This document shows positions 51,987-60,619 of a DNA stretch of 64,000 nt, one piece after another (positions within the stretch are counted from its first letter, which is position 1; every line of letters starts with the position of its first letter). The DNA comes from CAZHEV01 sp964531335 [NCBI: uncultured bacterium]. Lineage in GTDB: Bacteria; Eisenbacteria; RBG-16-71-46; CAZHEV01. The stretch covers positions 38,098 through 102,097 of the forward strand of contig CAZHEV010000012.1 in the NCBI GenBank assembly GCA_964531335.1, in the 5' to 3' direction. The notes beneath the pieces were generated by a model that was not told the origin of the DNA, searched no databases, and saw nothing but the letters and a program-made list of their open reading frames with translations. The position numbers and the translations under genes were made by a program.

Positions 51987-53178
51987 GTTCTTCTATCTTC
52001 GGGGCGGCTGCGAAAGATACTTTTTCGCCCTGGAGGAGCTGTTGAAGACAATGGGCCATGAGGTGCGTCATCTCTCGATGAAGCACCCCAGGAACAGGCC
52101 GAGCCCCGATTTGAAGTATTTCGTGAGCGAGGTCGATTTCTCGAGGAACGAATCGCTCGGGCGCAGCATCGAGAAAGGACTGCGGGTGATCTACTCCCCA
52201 CAGGCCAAGAGGGCCATGGAGGCCGTTTTACGGGACACGGCGCCGGATATCGTGCACTTGCACAACATAGCGCACCAGCTCTCGCCTTCGATCCTGTTGC
52301 CCCTGAAGAACGGAGGGCCTCCGGTCGTGCAGACCATGCATGACTACAAGCTCGTTTGCCCCATCTACGTGCTGGCGAGAAATGGCAGGACCTGCGAGGA
52401 CTGCCGTGGGGGCCGCTATTACAACGTCGCCGTCAAGGGTTGCCATCCGGGCGGATTCGGCGCGGCGGTCGCCAACGCCGCGGAGATGTACCTGCACAGG
52501 AGCATCCTGAAGAGCTACGACGCCGTGGACATCTTCATCTGTCCCAGCAACGCCATGCTGGAGAAGATGCTCTCCTTCGGCATTCCGGAGAACAGGTTGG
52601 CTCACGTGCCTCATTTCATTCCCGTGGAGGAGTACAGCCCGCGGTCGGGTCCCAAGGACTACTACGTCTACGCGGGCCGTCTCTCGAGGGAGAAAGGGCT
52701 GTTGACGCTCATGGAGGCCGCGGCCTCGGTGCCCGACATGAAGCTCTTGGTGTTGGGAGAGGGTCCGCTGGAGGAGGAGCTCAAGACCCGCTTCGGGTCG
52801 AAGCCGTGGATCGAGCTCGGTGGCTACCTGCACGGCGACGAGTTGATGGACGCGCTGGCCGGAGCGGCCTTCTCGGTACTGCCCTCCCAGTGCTACGAGA
52901 ATTCGCCCCTGGCCGTCATGGAGAGCTTCGCCCTGGGCGTGCCCGTCGTGGCGTCGAGGATCGGCGGGCTGCCCGAGATGGTGACGGGCGGAGAGACGGG
53001 CCTGCTGGTCCGGCCCGGAGACGCGGAGGATCTGGCCTCCGCCATATCTTGGCTTGCCGCCAACCCAAAGGAGACGGAGCGAATGGGCGCGGTGGCGAGG
53101 CGGTTCGCCGAGCGCGAGTACAGCGCGGACGCGCATTACGGACGGTTGATGGAAGTCTACGGAAGGGCCCTTTCATGA
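51940..53178 (+). CDS. Glycosyltransferase family 4 protein
   Basis: 412 aa. VLAVNKFFYLRGGCERYFFA at the start (glycine-rich acceptor-binding loop), DIVHLHNIAHQLSPSILLPL, a cysteine pair in NGRTCEDCRGGRYYNVAVKG seen in some exopolysaccharide GT4 proteins, then VYAGRLSREKGLLTLMEAAA and SPLAVMESFALGVPVVASRI (E-x7-E region). The start is uncertain: GTG 51940, 51952, 51964 and 51970 are in frame and none has a clear ribosome site; translation may be coupled to the radical SAM gene. Its stop overlaps the next ATG (ATGA). Confidence 0.9.
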   Translation: MDADVIKEVRVLAVNKFFYLRGGCERYFFALEELLKTMGHEVRHLSMKHPRNRPSPDLKYFVSEVDFSRNESLGRSIEKGLRVIYSPQAKRAMEAVLRDTAPDIVHLHNIAHQLSPSILLPLKNGGPPVVQTMHDYKLVCPIYVLARNGRTCEDCRGGRYYNVAVKGCHPGGFGAAVANAAEMYLHRSILKSYDAVDIFICPSNAMLEKMLSFGIPENRLAHVPHFIPVEEYSPRSGPKDYYVYAGRLSREKGLLTLMEAAASVPDMKLLVLGEGPLEEELKTRFGSKPWIELGGYLHGDELMDALAGAAFSVLPSQCYENSPLAVMESFALGVPVVASRIGGLPEMVTGGETGLLVRPGDAEDLASAISWLAANPKETERMGAVARRFAEREYSADAHYGRLMEVYGRALS

Positions 53179-54269
53179 AGATCGCGATGGTGGGCCAGAA
53201 GGGAGTACCTGCCACCTACGGCGGAATAGAGAGAAACGTCGAGGAAGTGGGGCTCAGACTGGCCAGAAGAGGGCATGACGTAACGGTCTATTGCCGCCTT
53301 TACTACACCAAGCGCGGAGGCATGTATCGCGGCATGAAGCTGAGGCGTCTTCCCAGTATCAATACGAAGCATCTCGACACGGCGACTCATTGCCTGTTGT
53401 CCACCATGGACTCGTTGCTTCGCAACTACGACATAGTGCACTTCCACGCGCTGGGGCCGTCCGTGTTCGCGAGCATCCCCCATCTGAGCGGCGCAAAGAC
53501 CGTCGTCATGGTGCATGGCCTGGACTGGCAGAGGGAAAAGTGGGGGCCTATGGCGTCGTGGGTGCTGAAGAAATGCGAGTATCCGGCGATTCACTTTCCC
53601 GACAAGACGGTGGTCGTCTCGAAGACATTGCAGAGGTACTTCGCGGAGAAATATTCCAGGGACACCGTGGTCATCCCCAACGGCACGAAGGTCCCCGTCA
53701 ACAGGCCCGCCGGCAAGATAAGGAAGTTCGGGTTGGAAGAGGGCAACTATGTTCTATTCGTGGGAAGGCTGGTGCCCGAGAAAGGCGTCCATTTCCTGAT
53801 GGACGCCTTCTCCAAGGTGGACACGGATCTGAAGCTCGTGCTCGCGGGTGGCTCCAGTTTCTCCGACTCGTACGTGAGCAGACTTCGAAAGCACGAGGGC
53901 GACAAGGTGGTCTTTCTGGACTACGTCTACGGCGACGTCCTTGAGGAGCTCTGGAGCAACGCCTATCTCGTGGTGCAGCCCTCGACCATGGAGGGGTTGT
54001 CAATATCTCTCCTCGAGGCCCTGAGCTACGGAAGGTGCGTTCTGATAAGCGACATCCCCGAGAACGTGGAGGTGGTCGGCGACTGCAGTCCGTCCTTCAG
54101 GACCCAGAATGTGGAGGACCTCAGCGCGAAACTGCAGAGGCTTCTCAAGGACCCCGACCTGGTGAAGGACTACGAGCGAAGGTGCCGCGATCACGTCTCT
54201 CGCAGCTACAGTTGGGATACGATCTCGGACAGCATAGAGGCTTTGTACGAGAAAACGCTCGGAAGGTAG
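53175..54269 (+). CDS. Glycosyltransferase family 4 protein (rhamnosyltransferase-like, DUF1972 N-terminus)
   Basis: 364 aa. KIAMVGQKGVPATYGGIERN is typical of the DUF1972/GT4 group of rhamnosyl- and mannosyltransferases; then DIVHFHALGPSVFASIPHLS, VLFVGRLVPEKGVHFLMDAF and PSTMEGLSISLLEALSYGRC with the E-x7-E-type motif. ATG 53175 overlaps the preceding stop (ATGA). This is the last glycosyltransferase of the plus-strand operon; ManC follows after 163 nt. Confidence 0.92.
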   Translation: MKIAMVGQKGVPATYGGIERNVEEVGLRLARRGHDVTVYCRLYYTKRGGMYRGMKLRRLPSINTKHLDTATHCLLSTMDSLLRNYDIVHFHALGPSVFASIPHLSGAKTVVMVHGLDWQREKWGPMASWVLKKCEYPAIHFPDKTVVVSKTLQRYFAEKYSRDTVVIPNGTKVPVNRPAGKIRKFGLEEGNYVLFVGRLVPEKGVHFLMDAFSKVDTDLKLVLAGGSSFSDSYVSRLRKHEGDKVVFLDYVYGDVLEELWSNAYLVVQPSTMEGLSISLLEALSYGRCVLISDIPENVEVVGDCSPSFRTQNVEDLSAKLQRLLKDPDLVKDYERRCRDHVSRSYSWDTISDSIEALYEKTLGR

Positions 54270-54432
54270 GGAGAAGAGCGGCCCTCCCACGCCCTTCGCC
54301 ATGCTCCACGTCCACACGGCTTGATTCTCAGGAGCGCTTGACCCTATCATTGGGTGGTGGTTGGGTTCGGGTATGAGCGGGGAGGACCCGGCCCCGGCAA
54401 GGGAGCCTCTGGCCTCGCCCGGGAGTGTAATA

Positions 54433-55518
54433 GTGAGCAATGATCAAGACCTTTACGCGGCGGTTCTCGCAGGAGGCAAGGGCGAGAGATTCTGGCCCGT
54501 GAGCCTCAGGTCCTATCCCAAGCAGTTCCTTTCCGTCTTCGGCGACAGACCTATGCTTGCCGAAACGCTCCACAGGATCGAGGGTTTCATACCGCCTGAG
54601 AAGACGCTCATCATGACCGGGGGCCATCTCAGAGAGCTGGTGCTGGAGACGGTGGGCCAGGTCCCCCCGGAGAACGTGCTTGGGGAGCCCGTTTCCAAGA
54701 ACACAGCGCCCGCGATAGGCCTGGCGGCTCTTCTGCTCGACGTCAAGGCCCCCGGCGCCGTGATGGCGGCATTGCCGGCCGATCACCTGATCAAAGACAA
54801 CGAATCTTTTCGCAGAGATCTGTCTCTCGCCGTGCAGGTCGCTCGCGTCGAGGGCCGCCTGGTGACCTTCGGGATCAGGCCGAACAGGCCTGAGACCGGG
54901 TATGGGTACGTGAGGATAGGCTCTCCTCTGGGATCGTTCGAGAACGTCTTCGAGGCCGGCGGGTTCAGGGAAAAACCCAACCTCAAGCAGGCCGGCCAGC
55001 TACTGGCCGAGGGCAACTATCTCTGGAACAGCGGCATCTTCGTTTGGACGACGAGTTTCATCCTGGACGCCTTCGAGAAACACCTGCCCTCGCTGAGAAG
55101 GGGGCTGGAGGCCCTAAGGCCTTCCATAGGAACCCCGGAGCAGAAGGATGGGATAGATGAGTACTTCGCCGCGGCGCAGGACATATCGATAGACTACGGA
55201 CTGATGGAGAAGGCCGAGAGCGTGGCCGTGGTGCAGGCCTCCTTCGACTGGGACGATATCGGATCGTGGCTGGTGGTGGAGCGTCTATACGAGGAGGACG
55301 AGGCGGGCAACGTGGTAAGGGGCGACGCCGTGAACGTCAACACACACAACTCCACGGTCATCTGCCGAGACGGGTTCGTCGCCACTCTCGGCGTCTCGGA
55401 CCTGCTCATCGTGCGGACGGCCGACGCCACGCTGATATGCCGCAAAGACAAGATCGGCGACATAGACGCCCTCGTGGAAGAGATAGGTCGCTCCGAGGAT
55501 TTCGAGAAGTTCCTGTAG
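54433..55518 (+). CDS. manC: Mannose-1-phosphate guanylyltransferase
   Basis: 361 aa. LYAAVLAGGKGERFWPVSLR is the GTP-binding loop, MAALPADHLIKD holds the catalytic metal aspartate region, FREKPNLKQAGQLLAEGNYL and WNSGIFVWTTSFILDAF are ManC signatures, and SFDWDDIGSW closes the active site. It lacks the C-terminal phosphomannose-isomerase domain of bifunctional forms. It makes GDP-mannose from mannose-1-P and GTP, the substrate for the GDP-mannose dehydrogenase. I start it at GTG 54433 because GGGAG lies 7 nt upstream and the family begins near DLYAAVLAGG; longer in-frame extensions reach ATG 54373 and 54361. Confidence 0.92.
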   Translation: MSNDQDLYAAVLAGGKGERFWPVSLRSYPKQFLSVFGDRPMLAETLHRIEGFIPPEKTLIMTGGHLRELVLETVGQVPPENVLGEPVSKNTAPAIGLAALLLDVKAPGAVMAALPADHLIKDNESFRRDLSLAVQVARVEGRLVTFGIRPNRPETGYGYVRIGSPLGSFENVFEAGGFREKPNLKQAGQLLAEGNYLWNSGIFVWTTSFILDAFEKHLPSLRRGLEALRPSIGTPEQKDGIDEYFAAAQDISIDYGLMEKAESVAVVQASFDWDDIGSWLVVERLYEEDEAGNVVRGDAVNVNTHNSTVICRDGFVATLGVSDLLIVRTADATLICRKDKIGDIDALVEEIGRSEDFEKFL

Positions 55519-55542
55519 AGGCCCGGCGGGATCGCCGCCCGC

Positions 55543-56739
55543 TCACTTTCCGCCCTGAGCTTCGATCCGTTTGTGAAGCGCTCTGACTCCGTCCTCGGCC
55601 TTGTCCGGCGATGTGACGCATGTGAGGTTCGTCGGGGTGGCGCAAATGCCGTCGACGGGCACGCCGCCCTCGGCGAGGTCTGCAAGCGCCTTGCCGGCTA
55701 TCTCGGGAGACCCCGCGCTGTCGCCGACCAGCGACAGCAGACCGATCTTCTTCTTGAGAGTCGCCTTGACCCCGCCGGATGCCTCGATGGCCTTGACGGC
55801 GCGGTCGGCCCGTACGGTGTCCACCACCACGTTTACGGCGCCCTCGGCGCTGCCCCCCATGGATGAGGTCATCATGTACACGGGTATGTTCGCCGAGGCC
55901 AGCGACGACAAGACGTCCGCGACCTGGCGGGGGTTGTCCGCGGGCTCCACGCTTATAACCATAACTTGCTTGCGCACACCGATCCCCCTGAGCGGAAAAT
56001 CGGCCGTCGGTTTGTCCGTCACGATTGTGCCCTCCGTTTCCTCGAATCCGGACCTTATGCTGAGAGGAATGCCGAATCTCCTGGCCGCCAGGACCGCCTT
56101 GTCCTGGACGACCTGAGACCCCGCCCCGATCAGCTCGATTAGCTGCTTGTACGATAAGCGCGGAATCCTCTTCGCGTTGGGGACGATCCAGGGGTCCGCC
56201 GTGAAGACCCCTCCCACGTCCTTGTACAGCTCGCACCGCTCCGCGCCGAACGCCGCGGCCAAGGTGACGGCGGTCAGATCGGATCCGCCCCTGCCGAGAG
56301 TCGTGACCTCCTTGGCGCCGCTCACTCCCTGGAAGCCGGCTACGATCACGATCTTACCGCGTTCCATCTCGTCCCTTATCCTGAATGCCTTGACGTCCAC
56401 TATTCTGGCTTCGCCGTGACCGTGGTCGGTGATTATGCCGCTCTGCGATCCGGTAAAGCTTATCGCGTGATGTCCGATGTCGTTTATGGCGATGGCCAGA
56501 AGGGCCATGGATATCCGCTCTCCGGCCGTCAGAAGCATGTCCAGCTCGCGCTTGGCGGGGCTCGAGGTGATCTGCGCGGCGAGGTCCGTGAGTTGATCGG
56601 TGGTCGCTCCCATGGCGGACACAACTACTATGATGTCGCCGCACGCGCGCTTGGTGGCCACCACCCTTTGCGCGACGGCCTTGATCTGCTCCGGTGTCTC
56701 GAGGCACCGGCCACCGTATTTTTGCACGACCAGCGACAT
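55543..56739 (-). CDS. lysC: Aspartate kinase
   Basis: 398 aa. The kinase fold shows DIIVVVSAMGATTDQLTDLA, ELDMLLTAGERISMALLAIA, TTLGRGGSDLTAVTLAAAFG and CELYKDVGGVFTADPWIVPN, all characteristic. Two ACT domains follow (VMVISVEPADNPRQVADVLS and IGLLSLVGDSAGSPEIAGKA), suggesting control by lysine or threonine. It phosphorylates aspartate in the Lys/Met/Thr pathway. The N-terminal nucleotide motif is SLVVQKYGGRCLETPEQ where the family normally has K-F/Y-G-G-T/S-S-V, so the Thr-Ser pair is lost. ATG 56739 has GAGG 5 nt upstream. It is divergent from the tRNA genes. Confidence 0.92.
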   Translation of the reverse strand: MSLVVQKYGGRCLETPEQIKAVAQRVVATKRACGDIIVVVSAMGATTDQLTDLAAQITSSPAKRELDMLLTAGERISMALLAIAINDIGHHAISFTGSQSGIITDHGHGEARIVDVKAFRIRDEMERGKIVIVAGFQGVSGAKEVTTLGRGGSDLTAVTLAAAFGAERCELYKDVGGVFTADPWIVPNAKRIPRLSYKQLIELIGAGSQVVQDKAVLAARRFGIPLSIRSGFEETEGTIVTDKPTADFPLRGIGVRKQVMVISVEPADNPRQVADVLSSLASANIPVYMMTSSMGGSAEGAVNVVVDTVRADRAVKAIEASGGVKATLKKKIGLLSLVGDSAGSPEIAGKALADLAEGGVPVDGICATPTNLTCVTSPDKAEDGVRALHKRIEAQGGK

Positions 56740-56794
56740 GCGGTCCTCACTGGGTTTTAGCGCGAGCGGGAAGGCCCGGCCCGGCAAAATTCTG

Positions 56795-56823
56795 TTGACA
56801 AAAGCGGTTCCCGCCGATAGCAT
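56795..56823 (+). promoter_or_regulatory. Promoter for the tRNA-Gly/tRNA-Cys pair
   Basis: TTGACA (56795-56800), 17-nt spacer, TAGCAT (56818-56823), about 60 nt before tRNA-Gly. Confidence 0.6.
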
Positions 56824-56883
56824 TAATATGCTTTGGAAGTGGGTCCTAAGCGACCGTCAAGGGGCCCCGATGGAGGGATTAGA

Positions 56884-56960
56884 GCGGAAGTAGCTCAGTC
56901 CGGTAGAGCTCCACCTTGCCAAGGTGGCCGTCGCGGGTTCAAATCCCGTCTTCCGCTCCA
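56884..56960 (+). tRNA. tRNA-Gly (GCC), CCA encoded
   Basis: Acceptor GCGGAAG pairs with CTTCCGC (56950-56956), then discriminator T and encoded CCA. The anticodon stem CCACC/GGTGG carries loop TTGCCAA with anticodon GCC, which reads glycine. The D-arm and T-loop GGTTCAAATCC are normal. Confidence 0.93.
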
Positions 56961-57020
56961 AATACTGCCTAGAGGCTTTGGGCAGTGCCGCGCGGTCGGA
57001 GCCGATTCGTCGAAACGGAA

Positions 57021-57095
57021 GGCGGCATAGCCAAGGGGTAAGGCGACGGTCTGCAAAACCGTTATTCTCCGGTTCAAATCCGGATGCCGCCTCCA
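57021..57095 (+). tRNA. tRNA-Cys (GCA), CCA encoded
   Basis: Acceptor GGCGGCA pairs with TGCCGCC (57085-57091), then T and CCA. Anticodon stem ACGGT/ACCGT with loop CTGCAAA, anticodon GCA. It lies 60 nt after tRNA-Gly and probably shares its transcript. Confidence 0.93.
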
Positions 57096-57254
57096 CACGC
57101 GGGCAGGATCGGCAAGCAACCAAGGAACTCCACTTCCCCCACTTCCCGCCGGCCGATTCCCTCTGTTCTCCACGAGCTCGTTGCACAGGTCTTCTCCGCC
57201 GCGCTCCTTACCCAACATCGCGGCCGCGATACCGGCGGGCGGGCACCGCTTCGA

Positions 57255-57596
57255 TCAGTCCTTGAAGCTCTTAACCGCATCCTCTTCGTGGTAGTAGCTT
57301 TCGAATACCGACAGAAGCCTGGTGACCATGAGGATGCTCTTGACCCGCTCCTTGACGTTGAGGAGCTTCACCTGTCCGCCCGCGTTTGTGATCGTGGTAA
57401 ACCCTGACACGATTATGCCGACGCCCGTACTGTTCATCCAGGGCACATCGCTGAGATCCAGTATGACCTTCTTCTTGCCTTCCTCGACGAGCCGCTGGAC
57501 CGTCTGCCTGAAGATATCGTCGTCGGGGCCGCCTTGTACCTTCCCGGAGATCTCGAGCACGCAGACGTCGCCGTTCATTCTCTCTTTGATCTTCAT
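57255..57596 (-). CDS. STAS-domain anti-sigma factor antagonist
   Basis: 113 aa SpoIIAA/RsbV-like protein. After a short strand (VCVLEISGKVQGGPDDDIFR) comes VILDLSDVPWMNSTGVGIIV; the serine in MNSTGVG is the usual phosphorylation site for a partner anti-sigma kinase. The fold is complete (about 100-115 aa is standard). ATG 57596 has GGAGG 5 nt upstream. No partner kinase or phosphatase lies in the window. It probably takes part in partner switching that controls a sigma factor. Confidence 0.9.
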   Translation of the reverse strand: MKIKERMNGDVCVLEISGKVQGGPDDDIFRQTVQRLVEEGKKKVILDLSDVPWMNSTGVGIIVSGFTTITNAGGQVKLLNVKERVKSILMVTRLLSVFESYYHEEDAVKSFKD

Positions 57597-57853
57597 CTCC
57601 ACCTCCGTTGTGTTTCTGGGACGCCCCTCCATTGTGTGCGTCCTTCGCTAACCGGCAAATATACCGCCTGGAGCACTCCAGGGCAAGGAGTTTGCGCAGG
57701 CGGGCCTAGGCCCCGTGACGGGAGGTTATGGGGGCGCCGCCGCGGCCCGGGGGGCGTGCATATGCAGGCCTTTTGGCCTAACGACCCCCCGCAGTTATGC
57801 CGAAAATCAAGAGATAGATGGCTGGTTTCAGCCACCGTAATGGAGGGGAATCG

Positions 57854-58696
57854 ATGCAGCTCGTCGCGCCAAGACCCATGCCCAAGTCGCAGCCCCGAGA
57901 GGCCAGGGCCAGGGGCGCCGTCGTCTCTGTGCTCAGCGGCAAGGGTGGGGTGGGAAAGACCGTCATATCGACCAACCTGGCCCTCGCGCTGGCCGCCCGG
58001 GCGGGCGAGGTGCTGCTCGTGGACTGCGACCTCTCGGCCGGGCAATCCCATCTGGTTCTGGGAGTCTGTCCCTCGGGGGGGCTGGCCCAGGTTGTGCGAG
58101 GCCATAAGCGGCTCGGAGACATCGTGTTGAAGGCGGCCGACGGCCTCCTGCTGGCTCCCGGAGGGCCTTCTGGAGAGTACGTCACCGACCTGCGCGGCCG
58201 CGAGGTCAGGGCGATCCTGGGAGAGGCCGTGACGGCGGCACCCGAGGCCCGGGCGATTCTCTTCGACGGCGGCTCGGGGCGCGCGCCGGCGGCGGCGGAC
58301 TTCGTGAAGGCGGCGGACGTAGCGATCGTACTCACAAGCCCGGAACCGACTGCTGTCAGGGCCACGGTGGCGCTACTCGAGTCCCTGCTTAGCGAGTGCC
58401 CCGCGTCGGAGCCTTGCATGGTTGTCAACATGGCGTCGGACGAACGCGAGGCGAGGGCTACCTTCGCCAAGATAGCCGATGCCCTCCTGCCCGTGTTCTC
58501 GGCCGGACCCGGGCTGCTCGGATGGATTCCAAGCGACCCTCAGGTCGCGCGGTCCCTGCGCAAATACCGCCCGTTTCTCACGGATGCGCCGGAGAGCAGG
58601 GCAGCGGCCGGAGTGAAAGACCTTGCAGCCGCCCTGGCCCCGCGCCTTGGATCGAGAGGGGACCTTGGAAATGGAGAGAACGTCCAGGCCGCTTGA
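57854..58696 (+). CDS. MinD/FlhG-like P-loop ATPase
   Basis: 280 aa. VVSVLSGKGGVGKTVISTNL is the deviant Walker A with the signature lysine, followed by EVLLVDCDLSAGQSHLVLGV as the A' motif and AILFDGGSGRAPAAADFVKA as Walker B. These ATPases position division or flagellar/envelope machinery at membranes or poles. LGWIPSDPQVARSLRKYRPF is like the FlhG C-terminal region, but no C-terminal amphipathic helix is obvious. GGAGG stands 7 nt before ATG 57854. It is 57 nt upstream of a glycosyltransferase gene on the same strand. Confidence 0.87.
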   Translation: MQLVAPRPMPKSQPREARARGAVVSVLSGKGGVGKTVISTNLALALAARAGEVLLVDCDLSAGQSHLVLGVCPSGGLAQVVRGHKRLGDIVLKAADGLLLAPGGPSGEYVTDLRGREVRAILGEAVTAAPEARAILFDGGSGRAPAAADFVKAADVAIVLTSPEPTAVRATVALLESLLSECPASEPCMVVNMASDEREARATFAKIADALLPVFSAGPGLLGWIPSDPQVARSLRKYRPFLTDAPESRAAAGVKDLAAALAPRLGSRGDLGNGENVQAA

Positions 58697-58753
58697 GGAC
58701 CTGGCGGGACCGGCTGTACGCGACGCGGGATCGCGGAGGAGAGGTGCCTGAAG

Positions 58754-60091
58754 ATGGAGTCTTCGATGCCCCGGATAGTCTGGGAAGGCGACCGTTTCGG
58801 GTCGCACGATACGAGGGAGGATCTCGTCCAATCGGTTATAGGCATGGCCGACCATGGCGTTCCTGTGAGCGTGTGGCCGGCGCCGATTCCCGATATCCCC
58901 GCCTGCGAGTCCGACAGGCTGGCCCTTGCGCGGTTGGCGCATCTTTCAGCCGAGCCTCCGGATGACGGAGCTCGCATATCGATTCTGCAGGTCGAGCCCT
59001 ATCTGCTCCGCCGTGACGAGAGCGCGGCATACTGCATAGGCAGAACCGCCGTCGGGACCGCCCGGGTCTCCCCCGAATGCAGGTGCGCGGCGGACTCACT
59101 CGATGAGATCTGGGTGCCCTCGACATTCAGTCGCATGGCCTTTACCGCCTCCGGCGTGCCGGAGGAGAAGGTCCACGTGGTACCAACGTGTATAGACGAG
59201 GAGTCGTTTCGTCCCACAGAAGAGCCCCAGGTCGTCGACAGGGGCAAGGGGTTCGTCTTCTCGACGACGTTGGACTGGGATTACGTCAGGGGACTGGACA
59301 TTGTGCTCGAAGCGTATGTGCGGGAGTTCAGGGCCGAGGAGGACGTAGTCCTGGCTCTTATGGCGCCCCCGCCCCTTGGCGCCGCGACCGTATATACGGA
59401 GAAGGCGGCGGGCCTGGAGTTCTGGCTGGAGCTGGAAAACTGGCTGCTCGGCCGGCTGAGGGCGCGCGGCGGGACAGGAGGTCAAAGCGGCGGCTTCGAG
59501 GACGTGCTGGCCGCCGCGGGAAGCGACGCGCTGCGCGAGGAGCTGGGCAGAGACAGAGAGCGCGAGAACAAGACAGTGGCGGAGATAACCGAGGCCGTCC
59601 GTGAGGAGCTGGGCGCCGCGCGCATGCCGGCCATCAAAGTCGTCAGCGCGGCCTTTCCGCGGTCCATCCTGCCCCGGCTCTATGCGGCCTGCGATGCGTT
59701 CGTGTCCGCCCCGCGGGCGGAACAGTGGGGACGGCATTTCTTGGAAGCGATGGCCGTCGGTGTTCCCACAATAGGCACGAGATGGGGGGGGCACCTGGAC
59801 TTCATGCGGCCCGGGAACAGCTTCTTGATCGGAGTCCGGTCGCTTGTGGACGTAAACGACGGGGGCGATCCGCAACTGGTGGGACAGCGTCTTGCGGAGC
59901 CGGACGTAGAGCACCTGAGAGAGCTGATGAGAAGGGTCTTCGAGCACAACTCCGAGGCCAGGGAGCGGGCGGCCAGGGGCGCCGCCTACGTAAGGTCGAA
60001 GTACTCCCGCAGGCGCGTATCGTCGCTTATGGCGGAACGGCTCGCGGAAATAGCCGGCGACCGCGAGCTGAATATCCCCGCTGCTGCCTGA
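58754..60091 (+). CDS. Glycosyltransferase family 4/1-like protein
   Basis: 445 aa, unusually diverged GT-B. RIVWEGDRFGSHDTREDLVQ opens it; DEIWVPSTFSRMAFTASGVP and VHVVPTCIDEESFRP are linker-type segments, and VSAPRAEQWGRHFLEAMAVG with E-x7-E is the donor site. The central insertion (about 200-290), rich in acidic and arginine residues (ELGRDRERENKTVAEITEAV), is long for the family. GGAGAGG lies 9 nt before the ATG. It is likely in one operon with the MinD-like ATPase. Confidence 0.82.
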   Translation: MESSMPRIVWEGDRFGSHDTREDLVQSVIGMADHGVPVSVWPAPIPDIPACESDRLALARLAHLSAEPPDDGARISILQVEPYLLRRDESAAYCIGRTAVGTARVSPECRCAADSLDEIWVPSTFSRMAFTASGVPEEKVHVVPTCIDEESFRPTEEPQVVDRGKGFVFSTTLDWDYVRGLDIVLEAYVREFRAEEDVVLALMAPPPLGAATVYTEKAAGLEFWLELENWLLGRLRARGGTGGQSGGFEDVLAAAGSDALREELGRDRERENKTVAEITEAVREELGAARMPAIKVVSAAFPRSILPRLYAACDAFVSAPRAEQWGRHFLEAMAVGVPTIGTRWGGHLDFMRPGNSFLIGVRSLVDVNDGGDPQLVGQRLAEPDVEHLRELMRRVFEHNSEARERAARGAAYVRSKYSRRRVSSLMAERLAEIAGDRELNIPAAA

Positions 60092-60120
60092 GGCGCCGGG
60101 GCGGACCAACGCGCTCAGAC

Positions 60121-60150
60121 TTGACCCGCCGCAAACGCTTGGTCCATACT
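60121..60150 (+). promoter_or_regulatory. Promoter for tRNA-Leu
   Basis: TTGACC (60121-60126), 18-nt spacer, CATACT (60145-60150), 25 nt before the tRNA. Confidence 0.6.
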
Positions 60151-60175
60151 CTCCTTGCACTATCGTTGGTGAGCC

Positions 60176-60263
60176 GCCGGGGTGGCGGAACAGGTAGACG
60201 CTGCGGACTTAAAATCCGCTGGAGTATTTCTCCGTGCCGGTTCGATTCCGGCCCCCGGCACCA
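60176..60263 (+). tRNA. tRNA-Leu (UAA), CCA encoded
   Basis: Acceptor GCCGGGG pairs with CCCCGGC (60253-60259), then A and CCA. Anticodon stem GCGGA/TCCGC with loop CTTAAAA, anticodon TAA. The long variable arm (GGAGTATTTCTCC) fits the class II tRNA-Leu. Confidence 0.95.
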
Positions 60264-60400
60264 GCGGGGTCCGTGGTCGCGGCAATTAGCCCAGCACCCG
60301 CCAATAAGGTGATGCGCGGCCGATCCGCGGAGAGGCCCGGAACCGGCCCGCGATTCCCCTCTGGTTTATTTCCTTTCAACGTAGCGATGGCGATCGAGTC

Positions 60401-60619
60401 ATGCCCATGCACAGACATTTTGGAACCCGCATGCTGATGCTGATGAGTGTTCTTGCTCTGACCGCTACGCCATGGGTTGCGTCGGGCGGTTCTTGTGATA
60501 AGGTCGCTCAACTCCTGGCTGCAACGAGCTTTGGTTACAACGCGGGTACTGCGAGACTCCCAGAAAACATAGATACACGCATTTGCTGGGATAGCGGTGC
60601 TAACTGCGCTTTGTGCTGA
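60401..60619 (+). pseudogene. Small secreted-protein gene, apparently cut by the IS element
   Basis: 72 codons beginning with a signal peptide (MLMLMSVLALTATPWVASGG), then a short Cys-containing stretch that runs into the presumed left end of the IS and stops at 60619. No continuation is recognisable beyond the IS, so the original product is unknown. It may instead be an intact short secreted protein. Confidence 0.45.
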
